From Clusia tigrina (lineage: Eukaryota; Arthropoda; Insecta; Diptera; Clusiidae): DNA of 64,000 nt. The position numbers and the translations under genes were made by a program. Below the pieces are notes generated by a model, which searched no databases, had not been told where the DNA came from, and worked only from the letters and a program-made list of their open reading frames with translations. Where the stretch lies: NCBI GenBank assembly GCA_920105625.2, contig OV050030.1, forward strand, positions 314,513,289 to 314,577,288. The letters are read 5' to 3'. Of this stretch, positions 63,901-64,000 are shown piece after piece (within the stretch, counting starts at the first letter, position 1; every line of letters begins with the position of its first letter).

Positions 63901-64000
63901 CGCTCGATTCGAAATTGCAGGAACGGTCACTCCCTTCTCTTGAAGCATAAGAATTCTGTTACTGACATGCATCTCTATGCTCAGGTATTCTTCAAAATTA
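60951..64000 (-). pseudogene. BEL fragment nearly identical to array unit 2
   Basis: Colinear with 16746-19795 of unit 2, from RNase H through Pao, RT (TAA at 62065-62067), protease/zinc knuckles (62247-63491) and part of gag (63454-63972), running off the window. It carries unit-2 private markers: the 27-bp deletion after F-D-P-L-G, K-R-T-R-R and F-Y-H in the protease frame, and C-T-T-G-G near 63673. I noticed a single difference (TATTACCG at 63326 where unit 2 has TATAACCG). The left end is cut by the Gypsy junction. Confidence 0.9.

Overview
The window is repetitive DNA from an animal genome, most probably a fly of the Drosophila type. It holds BEL/Pao, Copia, Ty3/Gypsy, Jockey and LOA-like elements, and the Copia primer-binding site resembles that of Drosophila copia. 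I found no host gene, rRNA, tRNA or CRISPR array. Every coding segment I recognise belongs to a transposable element. Most are broken and nested, as in pericentromeric heterochromatin or a TE-rich cluster.

Region 1 (1-33902) is a head-to-tail array of one BEL/Pao LTR retrotransposon on the minus strand. It has three internal regions, at about 10.42, 10.40 and 10.20 kb per unit, plus a fourth partial unit. Neighbouring units share one 531-bp LTR. Each LTR carries the same ~2.56-kb insertion of a rearranged Jockey-type LINE, flanked by a 9-bp repeat (ATTCGTACA on the plus strand). The BEL units share several frameshifts and stops in gag, RT, integrase and env. The array therefore looks like DNA-level amplification of an already defective element, not repeated retrotransposition.

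Region 2 (33903-47951) is a patchwork: a LOA-like LINE 3' end with an open RNase H reading frame; an unclassified ~1-kb repeat ending in a hairpin; a decayed Jockey LINE that keeps the endonuclease region missing from the array LINE; a second LOA-like C-terminus; a Gypsy remnant (copy A) with a mariner-like fragment inside; a HARBI1-like transposase tail; a decayed LOA-like LINE (ORF1, endonuclease, RT); and a second Gypsy remnant (copy B).

Region 3 (47952-56671) is a young tandem Copia dimer, LTR-ORF-LTR-ORF-LTR. Its ORFs are 1266 and 1265 codons, and one 5-bp target duplication (AAAGT) flanks the whole dimer. It sits inside Gypsy copy B; copy A supplies the unoccupied site.

Region 4 (57036-60950) is a minus-strand Gypsy element with a 182-bp 3' LTR and a frameshifted gag-pol, cut at its 5' side. 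Region 5 (60951-64000) is another BEL fragment almost identical to array unit 2, which implies a further copy of the array material. Only the two Copia copies look close to functional, and both share a stop codon near the end of RNase H.
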